In this document: positions 25,076-37,913 of the stretch, one piece after another
Position numbering within the stretch: position 1 is the first letter of the stretch
How the letters are laid out: each line of letters opens with the position of its first letter
From: Colius striatus
Lineage: Eukaryota; Chordata; Aves; Coliiformes; Coliidae
Assembly: GCF_028858725.1 (NCBI RefSeq)
Contig: NC_084769.1
Location: forward strand, 2,101,001-2,165,000
Direction: 5' to 3'
Length of the DNA stretch: 64,000 nt
Program-made: the position numbers and the translations under genes
The notes under the pieces: model-generated
What the model was told of the DNA's origin: nothing
What the model saw: the letters and a program-made list of their open reading frames with translations, nothing else
Database searches by the model: none

Positions 25076-26499
25076 GGGCAGAGGTGTTGGGACAAGCCCT
25101 GTGGTCCAGGTGAGGTTTGCAGTGACTGGTTTGGGGCCAGGGCTGAGGGAGGGAGGGAGGGCTCCTGAGGAGCTGTGGAAAGGGGCAGTGTCCCTCCTGG
25201 CTGCTGCATGTCCTGCTGTACAGGGAGCTGACCCCAGGGCTCTGTGTGTTCCCAGGCTGTCACTCTGTGTCTGTGGGTGTGACCCCTCTTACACAGAAGA
25301 GGAGGAAAAGCCAGGCGCAGCTTCCAGGAGATGTGGTTTTGAGTCATACCCTGTGTGTGGGTGATGTGGCACACACACTGCCTTAGCTCCCAAACTGTGG
25401 CTCACAGGAACTTCCCTTCCTTTGTGCTTCACTGTTACTGAGCCTGGGAACAGGCTCTTGGTTTCCTTAGTAACAGGGTCCTTGAGAGGGAGAAGCAGGA
25501 AGGGCCTGGGATGCTGCTGGGGTGTGTGAGGGGTAGAGCAGAGGGCCAGGGCTGGGTGATGCTGAGTGGGCTGTGAGGGAAGCCCTGCTCCCCTGGCTTA
25601 GCTTGGGGTGCTGTTGAAGGAGGGGCTGCAGCTGCAGGTGATGCACAGACAGCTGTGCCCTCAGCGCTTCAGCCCTCAGCGTGCAGACACACGCTCATGC
25701 AACGGCACTGAGCTGTGGTCTGGTTCTTGTGACCAAACTGTGGGCAGAGTCTGGGAACTGACTCAAAACTGGAGCTCCAAAGGCAGAGTTATCCCAGTCT
25801 GTCCCCTCCTGTGCCAACCATGCTTTTGTAGACTATCATCTTTCCTCTAAATCGTCACTTGCATGTGCTGCTAAAAACTGGGTCACCTCTTAGCCCCGGT
25901 AAATGCTGACAGAGTCACGCAGTCACTTCATGACCCGCTCCCCAGACCAGCAGCCCCTTGCTCACCTTAGGTTTTATATCTTAGGACGAGCTCTTACCAA
26001 GGACAGCAGTTCCCTGAGGTTCCCTAGGGTTCCCTGGGGCCCTTCCTCTGCCCCTGGCTGTTCCCTGTGTGAGCCCCTGCCCCTCTCATCCCCGAGAGCC
26101 CCTTCTGCACAGCTCCCTGCAGCACCCACCACCTGAACCCTCAACCTGCCAACCCCAGGCGTCTGCACTGACACGTGTGGAGAGTGGGTCTGCAGCAAGC
26201 AGCCCGGGAGGGAAACACCTCCACCATCAGGTAGTGTTAAAATAGGGTGCCAGAGTGAGAGCTGGGCATTTGGCACTGCTGAGGGAGCGGTGAGTATCCT
26301 CCCAGGGTGGTTTCATTTCTGGTGCTGTGGTATTTAAGCTTTTGTTCCTGTCCAATGGAGGAGGAACAGACAGCAGCGAAACCCAAAGGTGATGGGCTGT
26401 AATGAAAGTGGCTGAGCTCCACGTAGCTCTGTGCCTGTGGTGGGTTGTTGTGCTTGCCTTGGCTGGGGCTGACCTGCTGGAGAGCAGCTCTGCAGAGAG
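25076..26499. other. Intergenic sequence, nothing recognised
   Basis: GC-rich, with no coding or RNA signal I can support. A short GGGA tandem lies near 25147-25160. Confidence 0.45.
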
Positions 26500-27145
26500 A
26501 GAGCTGGCAGTGCTGGTTGGTAATAAACTGACCATGAGCAGCAACGTACCCTCATGGGCAAGAAGCCAATGGCATCCTGGAGGGTATTAGCAGGAGTGTG
26601 GGCAGCAGGTCGAGGGAGGTTCTGCTTCCCCTCTACTCTGCCCTGGTGAGGCCTCATCTGGAGTCCTGTGTCCAGTTCTGGGCTCCTCAGCTCCAGAGGG
26701 ACAGGGAACTGCTGGAGAGAGTCCAGCACAGGGCTACCAAGATGATCAGGGAAAGGCTGTGGGACCTGGGGCTGTTTAGTCTGGAGAAGAGGAGACTGAG
26801 GGGGGATCTCATCAACACTTAGGAGTGTCTAAAGGGTGGCTGTCAAGAGGATGAGGAACACTTTTTTTCTGCAGTACCCAGTGCCAGGACAAGAAGTAAC
26901 AGACAAAAGCTGCAACATAAAAAGTGGCCCTGGCACAGGAGGAGAAAGCCCTTTGGTGCTGAGGTGAGGGAGCCCTGGCCCAGGCTGCCCAGGGAGGGTG
27001 TGGAGGCTCCTTCTCAGGAGGTTTCCAACCCCACCTGGACACGTTCCTGTGCCTCCTGAGCCAGGGGAACCTGCTGTAGCAGGGGCTGGGGCTGGAGCAG
27101 CAATGCAGGGCCCTGCCCACCCCACCATGCTGGGATGCTGTGAAT
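26500..27145 (+). mobile_element. CR1 LINE 3' fragment with ORF2 C-terminal remnant
   Basis: The 5' part still reads as the CR1 ORF2 C-terminus: the frame at 26598-26822 encodes [20 protein letters not shown] and [13 protein letters not shown], a hallmark of CR1 reverse-transcriptase proteins. It is followed by the usual CR1 3' region (gaggtgagggagccctggcc). The 3' tail is decayed (gctgggatgctgtgaat). The element is 5'-truncated and inactive. Confidence 0.95.
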
Positions 27146-29459
27146 TTTCAGATTGTGAACCACTGCACTAAACCCTTCCATAACCCCCAGGAGCCCATGC
27201 TGTCAACATGCTCAAACACAGCCAGATCTGTCCCAGGAGATTCCCAAGCTCAAGGCAAGTCGTGTCCTGCCCTGAGCAGCAGGGTGGCTGCTAACACAGC
27301 CCCGGCACAGGGAGCAGCTCGCTGCTGCTTGGTACGGGGCAGCAGGCTGGGAGCCACGGGGTGGCTGGCTCGCTGAGCTCAGGGTGCCTTTGCCACAGCC
27401 AGGGCAATTCTCCAGCTGCTTCTGTCCATCCACCACTGTTAGATTGCATTATAAAAAGACCCATGAGGTCACCAGTGGCTGAGCCTCCCCCAGACTCGTT
27501 GAAATTCAAACTATTTAACTCACAAAGCTTTCATTCCTTCCCCTTGCTCCCTGACTGTAGAGAAATATACCCCAGCCTCATTTCTGATGGGTGAATGAGA
27601 CAGCCTGGAGTCACCCCCAAAGTGAGACTGGGGGAATGCTGTGTAAGGCTGAAGAGAAGAAATCGTTTCCCAGGGGCTGAGTTTCAGCTGGGTAATTTCT
27701 GCTTTGCTGCTGCTCCTTTTTGCTGTGCTCCTGGGGTGAGTTATCAGGTAAGGTCCCCGTGTCAGGAGCAGCGAGGAGGGGGCTGCAGCCTGCAGGACTT
27801 TGTGCTGCTTCAGGAGCTCTTGCAGATGACACCATGGAGGATCCTGCTCCCAGGAGAGGATGGTGTGATGCCAAGGGAGTGAGAGGATATAACTGGTGAG
27901 GGCATGGTTCCTTAGTGCAATCAAATGTCACTTTATTGACTTCAGTAGTGAAGTGGTTGCCTTATTGCCCAGTGCCCAGCAACTGGGGCAAGGGCAGAGT
28001 TCCTGATGGCTGCTTAGTGCTGTTAACAACAGCCCAAGAGAAGAATTTCTCATGGTGGCTGTTGTGTTAACGACCTTTGTGTTGTGTTAATGACCTTTCA
28101 GGAGCATTCTGCCGCTGGGAACTGCTCCTGCAGGGTATTGCTGGCCACAGCTAGCAAGTAGCCTTAATATTTCATGGAGTGCTGCAGGCTGTATTTCAGG
28201 ATATGAGCCACCACCTGAGCAATGCCAGTCAGGAACGCTGAGCATGCTGCAGGCTGTCCCTGCTTACAGCTGGAGGTGTTAGTAACCTTCCACAGAAATA
28301 TGTTCCATCGAAATGAGCATGGTAAGAGAGGAACTGCAAAAGACAGGGCTCTTGGGTGCAGGTTACAGGTTGCTAAAGTCTGTCCTACTGAAGTTTAGCA
28401 CTTTAGCCCATTCCTCAGCATCCTGCAGGTCAAGAGGACTGCAGACACAGGAACTGTGTATTGCTTGGGTCATTATGGTACTTCTCAAGAACACTCCTTG
28501 AGCTTTGATCTAAATCTCAACCTTTTACAGCAGCTCCTGTGATCTTGCCTTAGACAATTCTTCCAGAAGCCCACATCTCTTCTGAACTAACTGCATGTTT
28601 GATTTCCCTTCTGCTCTGGGCACTAGTTTGCAATATAGGGGAGACAGAGGAATCAAGCAGCAGCACATGGCACCACTTTACTAGAAGCTTTACAAATGAG
28701 CCCTGCAGAGGTTTGGAAAACCCTTGGGATGGTGAGATGCCATAAGGAACACTGAGAGTGGCACTTCTCTTGCCCAAGGGAAAAAAGAAGATAAAAGGAC
28801 TATCATTTCAATTACACCTTTCTAGTCCTAGCTTGCTCCCTCTGTGAAAGAAGCACATCCTTGGTGAAATGAGACATGGGCACCTAAGTAGTAACCATTT
28901 GATTTATTCCCTGTGTTCTCACACGGGGCACAAACATCCTTCAGTACTATCAGCACAAGTGCTGTTAAACTGAGAGAGGCAGCAGAGCTGCTCTGAGCAC
29001 TAAGGGACTGGCAGAAGGCAAGGAGTGCATTCAGCTCTGTCCCTTCATCCCAACTGGTTTATGATGTGGAATGCCTTGATCTTGGAGCTGTGTTTATCCA
29101 CGGATTTATCTGCTGCCGTTGGGCTGGTGTGGAAAGCTGGCAATGCTGGTCAAAGCCATGTGAAACCCTCCTGCTGCCAGCCTTTGCTAGAAATATTAGG
29201 CTTAGTGTGAAGACTTAATAAATGACCTGAATGTGGACGGGGGTATAAGTGAACCTGGACTGCCAAGGTTAGGTTATGTTTCTTCCTGCAGTGTGAGTGC
29301 AACTGTAACCTGTCTGAGGGAGTGAAAAGGCCCTTCAGTGCCAAGAAGCAGTAGGCACAAAAAGGTCTGCTGTAGCACAGTCCTCACCCTGTCATTTTCA
29401 TACCCAGTGCCTCAAAGGGGACAGGCACTACTCAGTGCTCAAGTACCTGCATGGCTCCA
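27146..29459. other. Intergenic sequence, nothing recognised
   Basis: Unique sequence. A small imperfect 20-base tandem (tgtgttaaygacctttnngt) occurs around 28065-28100. No gene is supported. Confidence 0.5.
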
Positions 29460-29891
29460 GAGGACCTGTGAGACAGGCAACAAAGCTGGGGAAGGGGCTG
29501 GAGCACAAGGGTGCTGGGGAGGGGCTGAGGGAATGGGGGTGTTGAGCCTGGAGAAGAGGAGCCTGAGGGGACACAGCAGCCCTCTCTGCCATCCCCTGAC
29601 AGGAGGCTGCAGGGAGCTGGCTCTCGAGTAACAAATGACAGGAAACAGCCCCAAGTTGCCCCAGGGGAGGTTGAGGTTGGAGCTGAGGCAGAACTGTTTC
29701 CCTGAGAGGGGTGTCAGCCCTGTGCCAGGCTGCCCAGGGAGCTGGGGGAGTGCCCAGCCCTGGAGGGATCCCAAAGCCGTGGGGCTGAGGTGCTGAGGGG
29801 TCAGTGCTGGGCTGGGCAGGGTGAGGGCAGGGCTGGGACTGCAGCAGCTTCAGGGGCTTTTCCAGCTGTAATGATTCTGTGATTCTGTGAT
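29460..29891 (+). mobile_element. CR1 LINE 3'-end fragment (diverged subfamily)
   Basis: Begins near 'acctgtgagacaggcaacaa', passes through 'ttgagcctggagaagaggag' and 'caagttgccccaggggaggt', and ends with 'aatgattctgtgattctgtg'. The middle differs from the other copies and resembles the reverse complement of 6515-7135, so the two probably share a subfamily. Confidence 0.88.
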
Positions 29892-31232
29892 CTCTGTCCC
29901 TGCACAGTGGAGCTGTCTGCCACTGCACCATTTTCCCTCTGCAATGATTTACTGGGTGTCTGGATCTCTAGATTAGAGATCAGCCTTATGAGATAACATC
30001 TGCAGCGCTCACTGTAGTTGCTGTGAGCCACTGATTTGCAACAATGGTAATAAGAGTAATGAGAGTTGGTCAGAGTTATCTTTACTGCACAGTGGTAAGG
30101 CAGAGGCTTGCCCAAAGGCACAAGTGTTGAAGACAGGGTGAGGACCAGAATTCTGGCTGCCAGTTGTGGCTTTTCACTGACATTTACAGTTGATATTTGT
30201 ACCTCTGTGCTAAACATACACAAGTTTATTTATCTTATCAATGGAAAGAAGAAGAAAAGGTCTGAAGAGAGCCTTCCCTTCCTTTCCCAGCTGACTCCAC
30301 CTTAAATGAGTATTCTGAAAGCTATAGATTTGGAGTTACAGCTGGGCTGGAAGAGTTGTGGGCTGTGTCTAAGCTGACCCCAGAAGCCTGTGTTAGCAAA
30401 TCTGATTGACACAGTCAGAGCTGGGTTTGTATTCTTGAAGGAGTCTTCCTTTGGTGTATCTTCTTTCTGCTCAGGACCTATGTGAAAAACGCTGCTGCTG
30501 TCTTGGGAACATTAGTAGGAGGGATAAATTAGTCCCTTTGACATCACCTTGTTGATGAATGTTTTCTTTTATGACTCCTAAAGGTCCTAAGTAAAGAACA
30601 GTGGAGGCTCTGACAGATGCTGTCATGTGAGGAGAACTCTCCTCCATGCCAGTGATCAGAGTCAGCTGGGAAAACAACCCAAAACAAGGCTGCTGCCGGC
30701 TCTTACTGATGTGCAAAATCTTGTGGCAATATCCAGGATCTCTTATGCTCTGAGTTTGTATCTTTAGCATTGGGGTATTTAAAATCCTGTACTACTTTTT
30801 AACTTTCTACATCTAGCTGGAGACTGAGGTGTTTGTCCATCTGATGCCTCTTTGCTCCATAATATCTCATCATGAAACAAATGAACAAACATGTGTCATC
30901 CTGTTCATATTCTTCTCAGTTTGGCTTGGTTTGGGGTGGGGTTTTTCCTCCTCTTTGAATCCACTCTTGGTTTGATGTTGAAATATCCTGGTTGGACATG
31001 AACAGAGGCAACCATGTGAGATTTGCATGAGTGGACAAAGAAAAGAGGTGTTCTGTGTGAGAACAGTGGCTGGGATGTGGTTTTGAGGGGACATACCTGC
31101 AGCAAGCAACACATCAGCGTGGGTGTGTTTCCCTGTGAGCTCCAACAACATTGTCTCTGCAGGAGCTGGGGGACAGTCACTTTGAATGCTGCTTGAATGT
31201 GTGTCAGCTGGATGTAAAGTGGGGAGGGGAGT
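29892..31232. other. Intergenic sequence, nothing recognised
   Basis: No exon, RNA gene or repeat that I can support. Confidence 0.5.
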
Positions 31233-31425
31233 GAAACACAGAATCTTAAGGGCTGGAAGGGACCTGCAAAGCTCATCCAATGCAACCCCCCTGCCAGAGC
31301 AGCACCACCTAGAGTAGGGCACACAGGGACTCATCCAGCTGGGTTGGAATGTCTCCAGAGAAGGAGACTCCACAGCCCATCTGGGCAGTTCCAGTGCTCC
31401 CTCACCTCAGCAGGGAAGAAACACA
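31233..31425 (-). mobile_element. CR1 LINE 3'-end fragment
   Basis: Reads on the minus strand from the tail side: 'aaacacagaatcttaagggc', 'tggaagggacctgcaaagct', 'ctgccagagcagcaccacct' and 'gctccctcacctcagcaggg'. Same subfamily as 5035-5230 and 33265-33415. Confidence 0.9.
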
Positions 31426-33264
31426 CTCACTCATTGAGGTGACAGTTCCTTCTCTGTCCAGAAACATCAGGAAGCATGAAATGAGTTTTGGTTTTACACC
31501 ATGATTCCTTTGTCTCCTCCTCTTCCAGCCAAGCCTTTCTGGCTCGTGGCACTACACTAAGGGGCTGGTTTACACACGATACAGCTACTGGCCTGTGCTG
31601 CTGCTCACCCTGTGTTAACCTGTCAGCATCAAAAAATAAACATGAAAATAAGACACTGGAGATGATTTACTCGTGGCATTTTGATTGCATTGCTTCTAAG
31701 TATATTGTTTGTTATGATCTAATGCTTTCTATTAATACTTTAAGAAAGAGGATAAGCAGCACCAAAGTGTAAAGTGAGGTTCATCCTTGTCTCAAAACCA
31801 CCTTAGTGTGGTACCTCAGTTGGAAAAGGCAACGTTTGCAAGTCTGTGTCTCAGTTGGCCGGATAACCTAAGGAGAGCAAGGAAAGATATCTGCAGTGTG
31901 AAACAACTAGCTGGTTACTTTCACATAGGCATTCATCCCAGCATTGCTGATTGCAGAGCACAAGGGAAGCTGCCTTTTGCAGTTTGTATTGGGGTTTGTA
32001 TTTCCAGTGAGTTAATTAGTCAGCTGTTAATGCCCTAGGAAACCATTCACCATCAGATACTGACCAGATTCATCATTAGGGACTGAAGTATGGGGTAAGT
32101 TGCTTCTAGAGCAACCTCTCTTCTCACAGCCACCCCTGTCAACAACACATCAAAAGCCCTCTTCATTTTGGAGGCTTTTGGGAGGTTTTGAACAGCCCAG
32201 CCTCACAGTTCCAGCTGCTGATAACCCTTGTCAGTAGTTTCAACACAGTGACAAGAGAGATGTTTGCAGCTGTGCCTGCAGCATAGGCTGCACCTGGGGT
32301 TTCTTCAAGGAGAAACACATCATTATGTGCCATATCCTCACCTGTCACTTTCACACCTGCAGCTTGTGAAGAGAAGGCTTAGCTGCACCATAAACCACAC
32401 AAGTTCCACTTCTCTGTGTAAGCTTTTCTTTGCCCTGAGCACAGCTGAAGTTCTCGTGGTGTGGCTTTTGCAGGCTGGTAGGTGCTGTGCTCCTTTTACT
32501 GCCTGAGAGTTGCTAGGGGAGGAAAAGAAGGCAAAATTCGGAGGACGCCCCCTCGGCTATTTCAGCCCTGCTATCGGTGAGTATCTTTGCACCTGACTTC
32601 ATCCTCAGGGCCACTTGGGAGCTAGAAACTGTCTACAGCCAAGCCTGAGCAGGGTCTCCATCTGGTAAATGTTCTTTGGGGAAAAATATGAGATAACAGC
32701 CCCCTACAATGCTCATGCAGGCATGAGTGTCTTTAAATCATGTCGACTCTGTCCTGTTGTGATTACTGCAGCTTGTAATAGATCATAGTTTGTTCCCCAC
32801 CTACTTAGAGGACTCTCTCTCACCCTTAGGAAGGTACAATAAGCACTGGATAACAGCAAGCCCCTGGAAGAACAGCATGGTGAGGGAAAACCCTGCCCTA
32901 CCTCCCCTTTTCACGCCCTTTTTCATTATTGGTGGAGCTCCTACGACTCCCGTTTTCTCCACTTGTTTCCTCTACTGTTTGGATCCCTGGAGTGCAGCTG
33001 CACACGGAGCTCCTGGATGTCCTGGCAGAGGCTGGGAACAGCTTATCTAACAAGAATCTCTTTTTTAGGGCTCTGAAGCTTGTGTTGTGCCCTCCACTTA
33101 ACACTTTCCTCTCAGCTTTCACTTTTAAGGCTTCTTGAGTGTTCCAGCATTTCATCTACACATCTCACACTCCCCAGTGCACTTTTAGGTGTTTAGACTG
33201 GACTCTAAAGGAAGACTTTGGCCACTTTAGCTTAGGTGAGAGCCTTGGAAATGCTCAAGTACAA
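31426..33264. other. Intergenic sequence, nothing recognised
   Basis: No gene or clear repeat is seen between two oppositely oriented CR1 fragments. Confidence 0.5.
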
Positions 33265-33415
33265 GACAGATGGGTTGTGGAGGCTCCTTCTCTGGAGACA
33301 TTCCAACCCAGCTGGATGAGTCCCTGTGTGCCCTGCTCTAGGTGGTGCTGCTCTGGCAGGGGGGTTGCACTGGGTGAGCTTTGCAGGTCCCTTCCAGCCC
33401 TTGAGAGTCTGTGAT
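33265..33415 (+). mobile_element. CR1 LINE 3'-end fragment
   Basis: A short 3' piece: 'agatgggttgtggaggctcc', 'cattccaacccagctggatg', 'tttgcaggtcccttccagcc', with a worn tail 'gagagtctgtgata'. It is nearly the reverse complement of 31233-31425. Confidence 0.9.
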
Positions 33416-36300
33416 ATATTTTTTCCCAGCTTTCCTGTGCAAAATCTGGCAGGCAGAAAGGAACTAAAAAACAGTGACAGGAAGGAGAAGTAACTTAATC
33501 ACAGTGGTTAAAAAATAGACACGATGACACAAATATGTCATAAAATATGTCACAAATATGTCCTTTTGCAAGGATACAATGCTTGTTAAACCCGAGTGGT
33601 CCGTGCATGGCCTCAGCAGGTTAAATATAGCACCTGTGATGGCAGTAAGTTTATCCACACAACGGGTAAGACACAGAGAAGCCAGTGTAATCTCTGGCAC
33701 AGCAGATGCCCTGTGTGATTTTCAGTCAAAAGGAGGCAGGGATGGATAGAAACTCTCTTCAGTCTTGAAGTTATTGTCTTCCAGAAGCAGTTGCAGGTTT
33801 GGAGTTCAGTGGTACACGCTGCCTGGCTCTTGTGGTGTGGGACTTAGCCTTGGCTTGGTGAAATTCCTACCAACTCTGCTTTGGAATCCTGAGAGGGCTG
33901 CACTGTAAAAGAAATACAAGGGAATGAATGATCAAGGCAAGACAGAAATGTCACTCAGTGGCAGGGAGGGTGTAGCAATGCAGAACTCCTGTGCTGGCCC
34001 TGCCCTTTGGAGGTGAGGGGTTTGCAGGGGGGCTGCCCTGGGGCCCTTACACACCACCCTCTGTACTGAGCAGGCTGCTCGTGGAAGCTGTGTATTCCCC
34101 ACAGCTGGCAGGGAATCTGCCTCCCAGAGCAGACTGAGTGCTGCTCCAGGAAACAAACAGTCAGTGTTTATAGGTGAATGCAGCGTGGGTTAGGGGAGTC
34201 AGCAAACGTAGGCTGCTGTTCCATAGCTCTTGTATTATAGCCCTTCTAAATAAATCTAGAGAAGGTCATGTGTGATTTCCTCCCTTTCCCCCAGCCTCTG
34301 TGGTGGCTGTTGGACAAGCAGAACTCATTCAGCCTCATGTTTTAAAAGCTAAGTACAAGAAAATGTTTTCTGCTTTAAATTTTTGGCCCATTTAAATGCA
34401 AAATATCTTCCCCTACCTTAGTCATCCATCACCATCCTGTCTTTTTAGTCCAAAACTGCTGAGCATGTGCATATTTATGTACTGTGGATAAAACAATCTG
34501 GTCTGGTGTGCTATCAGAACTGTAACCTACAGCAGAATTCTCCTTCAAACCCTTCCTTTGAAGGGTTTGTCCCCCAGAAAGCCAAGTTGTTGTTTCCAGC
34601 AAATGGTGACTTGAGATCTGAGTCACAGACACACATTTTCACAGTAAAGCAGAAAAGGGGGCACTTGCATCCTGCATCTCATTGTGGCCTTGCTTAGTGT
34701 CTTTCTCAACAAGGTCTATTGACAGCGCTGTGAAAGAACCTGTAGGTGATGTTCCACTAACCTAGGAGTTGTAGAGTAGGTCACTAAAGGTAGAGATTGT
34801 TTGCAGGGACTTGCAGAAGAACGGCACAGAAAACTGTACCCTGTTTGAAAAGGCTTGCTAATGTTGTCAGGATAACCATCAGGACAGGGCCATCTGAGCT
34901 TCTGTTGATCTAGCAAACCTGATTTAAATCAGGTGGTTGGAATGAGGGATGATCATGTCCAAGAAGGTAGCAGTGACTATGGGGAAATGCCATTTACAGG
35001 AGGAGCAGGCTAAAGTACAACTGTTAAGTGTGAAGAAGAGACTGTGAAGCCAGATTTGCTGAAGAGAACCAAGGTGGGTGGTAATTGGTCACTGCACTTT
35101 GATTTGGAGATCAAGTGAGATTCGAACTGGAAATGGCAATAATTAATTGCACAGTTAATTAAACCAAAAAAAGGGTCCCTTCACTGCATAGAGGTTTGTT
35201 ATCACTTATGCAGATGCCATGTTATGAGTGTAATCAACTGAAAAGCAGTGCCTCGGAGAAAAAGGACTGTGAGAGTTGTTTCTGGAACGCATACACACAC
35301 ACAGGACGGGGGTTGGAGAGCAGCAGGTTAAGCTGACACTGCTCTCAGGAGGCTCCCCCGTGCTGTCTTCATTGCTGACTGGCTTCAACAGAGGTGAAGA
35401 AACTGAAATACTTTTGATTAGAGAGAAATAAGATTAAGAGGGCAAGGACTGCCTATTAAAGCAAAGTGCTAAGTAACTGAAAGCACTGAGCTTGCCTAAA
35501 GGAGAAAGAGGAGGACCTACATGCAGCTCTCTGCAGAGTGTGAAATCCTTGGCAGTGGTGAAAGAGATATGATATGTCATCTGGATATAAATATTAAGCT
35601 CTGCAAAGAGTTAAGGAACACAGAGATGTCTCTCAAGAGCTCCTGACAGTCTTTTATGTGATGCAGTATATGAAAAGGGATGATTGTTGGTATTGGCTTT
35701 TCAGTGTGCCTCCTTGAAGAACTAAAGCAATCCTATTACATGAGGCAGCTAGATGTCATGAGAGGTCACTTCTGCTCCACACATCATACAATTGTTGGCC
35801 TTTCAAAAGACTTCATGCATTAGAACCACTCCTGTGTTGTTTGATCTGTTTATTGTGGGTTCTTAGTCTTTGGCCACCAGGCACATTGGCTGTTAATCGG
35901 GTCCCTTGCACGTACTCAGGTCCTGGGACCATGTGTTCAGCTATGTAACATCTATTGACACGTGATTTGCATCTAGTTAAGCTGGGAAGGCACTTCAGGT
36001 GTACTTAAGGGATAAAATTAAACCTAAAAAGTTCAGTTCAAAGCCCCAAACCCTCTCTCCTTTCTCTGCAGTTCGGACAGTCTTGCTTTCAGATGGATTC
36101 AGGTACAACACAAGAAGGAAATTGTCTCTATCAATTCACATTCTTTACTCTTGTCAGCTCTGGGGGAAGAAAATGTGCCTGTTTTTCCAGATGAACCCTG
36201 CCCTGGCTCTGCTCAGGGATCCATTTCAGCAGAGACCTGGCGAAGTTCAGTCAAGCTCTGGCGTGTTTTGGGTTTCCTCAGGAGCGCAGAAGTGCCCAGC
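33416..36300. other. Intergenic sequence upstream of NEB
   Basis: No exon is seen. The right-hand part probably contains NEB cis-regulatory DNA: E-boxes of the CANNTG class occur, for example CAGGTG at 35996. No specific enhancer can be proven from sequence. Confidence 0.4.
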
Positions 36301-36326
36301 TCCCTTTTCCTTCATGTTGCTGAGAA

Positions 36327-36384
36327 CAGGTGGCCTCCTCCGGGGTCACCAAGTATATTTAGGGCTGCAACTTGAGCGGGTTGG
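36327..36384 (+). promoter_or_regulatory. NEB: Candidate NEB promoter
   Basis: A CAGGTG E-box (36327-36332) of the type bound by myogenic bHLH factors lies about 20 bases before TATATTTA (36354-36361). The latter could be a TATA box or a MEF2-like site. A splice donor (CTG|gtaaga) follows at 36513/36514. The arrangement fits a muscle promoter for nebulin, but the start site is inferred. Confidence 0.4.
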
Positions 36385-36513
36385 AGCCACATTGGCTGTG
36401 GTAGCCCCGTGCGTCATTAGGAGCCGCTGCCCCAGGCTCGCTCTCGCCCAGTGCTGCTCAGGAGGGGAGGCTGGAGAGGCTTTGCTGCGAAGGATATTTA
36501 CTAGGTGTTGCTG
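36385..36513 (+). other. NEB: Candidate NEB 5' untranslated exon 1
   Basis: Placed between the TATA-like element and a strong donor gtaaga at 36514. Known mammalian NEB genes have untranslated leader exons before the start-codon exon, and an acceptor at 37847 upstream of the ATG requires one here too. The left boundary is an estimate. The intron would be 36514-37847. Confidence 0.4.
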
Positions 36514-37847
36514 GTAAGAACACTTTAATCTTATCCTTAGAACAGGATCTCGAGCTGTTCCCTGGTGCTGTTTTTCGGGAATGGCAGTCGTGGCTTACCC
36601 GTGGGAGTTAGATTTTCAGTCTGGGTGACCAGGTGTAAATGGCAATAAGGGGAAAGGACTCAGAACTGTGTTTTCGAAGCATTAACTGGAGGCTGTAACA
36701 GTGACAAATTGTATAGATTGTATCCTTACATGCAATCCCCACTTTGTGGGTTTATTCATGGGCTTTGGCCAACTTTTCCCCACAACGTGCTGCTTATTAA
36801 TTGAGTTATTCTTAATTTTTCTTTAATAATTAACATTCTGGTTTAACTGATTTTTTGGGGGGAGGTGGGCTACTTTTCTCATCACATTGGAACTAAAAAG
36901 GGACAGTATTCTATGCTCCTATATTTAACCTGCATTACTAGACTTGCCTCAGAAGGAATTGCAGTTTAGCCAGCTAAACAAAACCACCCTGTCATTTGGT
37001 AGTATTAGTTTACATGGCAAATATCTTTGGACTCAGGAGCAGCTGTTGCAAAGCCTCATCCCCTACCAACATTAGAAACAGGGCTGCAGGCTCTGGTGGA
37101 AAATTGCAGCTTTGCCTCATAGCAAAATGGTTGTGTTAATGAATTGATTTGAAGGTTTTGACAGCAACCTGTACTCTGTCATTCAGCCGACTGTGTGGAT
37201 TTCCCTATTTTCCAGGTCTGAAGAAATAGAGAGGAAAAAGCCACAAGAGCTATAAAAACACCCCCAAACCCAAAGCATCTGTACAGGCTAATGCTGGGAA
37301 GACAGAAATTGCCTCATTAACCTAAGGTCACTTAAAAAAATTGTTTACAGTCGTTTTGTATGTTATGTTTTTGTGAATGAATATAGTAGAACACACAGAT
37401 CCATTCAAACAGGAGCTCAAACAATGCAACCAAACAGCGTAATCACAGAGAAAAGCTCAACACAATTGTGTTGTAATAAAGAAATCAAATCATACCTCAT
37501 GAAATCTCTTCATCTGATGATGATTATTACTGTTGTTATTGAAACCTGGTATTAGTGTTACTAATTATTGTGATATTAGAGCAAGGTGTTTGTCCGAAAT
37601 CATGAGCTGTGTCAGTATGTTTGAATCTTGAGCCAGTGCTTTCCCATAATAGTCCAAGTAATGCCAGATCCCAGCTTCAGTTCTCTCTGGTGTTCATGTT
37701 TTTTTCACTGATTACAGCATTGTAACAATCTGACTAGTTGCCAGCCAAGACCCCAGGTGCTTTATGAACTTGACCAGTAGCTTTTCATAGTGCTTTCAGT
37801 CTTGGGTTAATGTTGTATATTCACACTTTTGTTTGCTGCCTGATCAG

Positions 37848-37880
37848 TGAGTGGGGAAGAGTCAGAAGAGTACCCTCAAA
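37848..37880 (+). other. NEB: NEB 5' leader in the start-codon exon
   Basis: After a cctgatcag acceptor, 33 untranslated bases precede the ATG. The first three (TGA) are an in-frame stop, so translation cannot begin further upstream in this exon. Confidence 0.7.
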
Positions 37881-37913
37881 ATGGAGGAAGAAGAATATGA
37901 GGAAGTTGTAGAG
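37881..37913 (+). CDS. NEB: NEB coding exon 1 (start codon)
   Basis: Encodes [11 protein letters not shown], a strongly acidic N-terminus close to that of mammalian nebulin. The ATG has A at -3 and G at +4, and an in-frame TGA lies 33 bases upstream. Donor gtaaga. Confidence 0.92.

Noticed and set aside
26598..26822. Frame of 74 codons resembling a reverse-transcriptase C-terminus
   Set aside because: It is not a separate gene. It is the decayed ORF2 end of the CR1 copy and is annotated as part of that element.
35101..35140. A gattcgaact string resembling part of a tRNA B box
   Set aside because: There is no A box at the right spacing, no cloverleaf arms that I can pair and no terminator.
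35999..36517. Plus-strand open frame of 172 codons just upstream of the NEB leader
   Set aside because: It overlaps the probable promoter and untranslated exon, does not join the NEB frame and resembles no protein.
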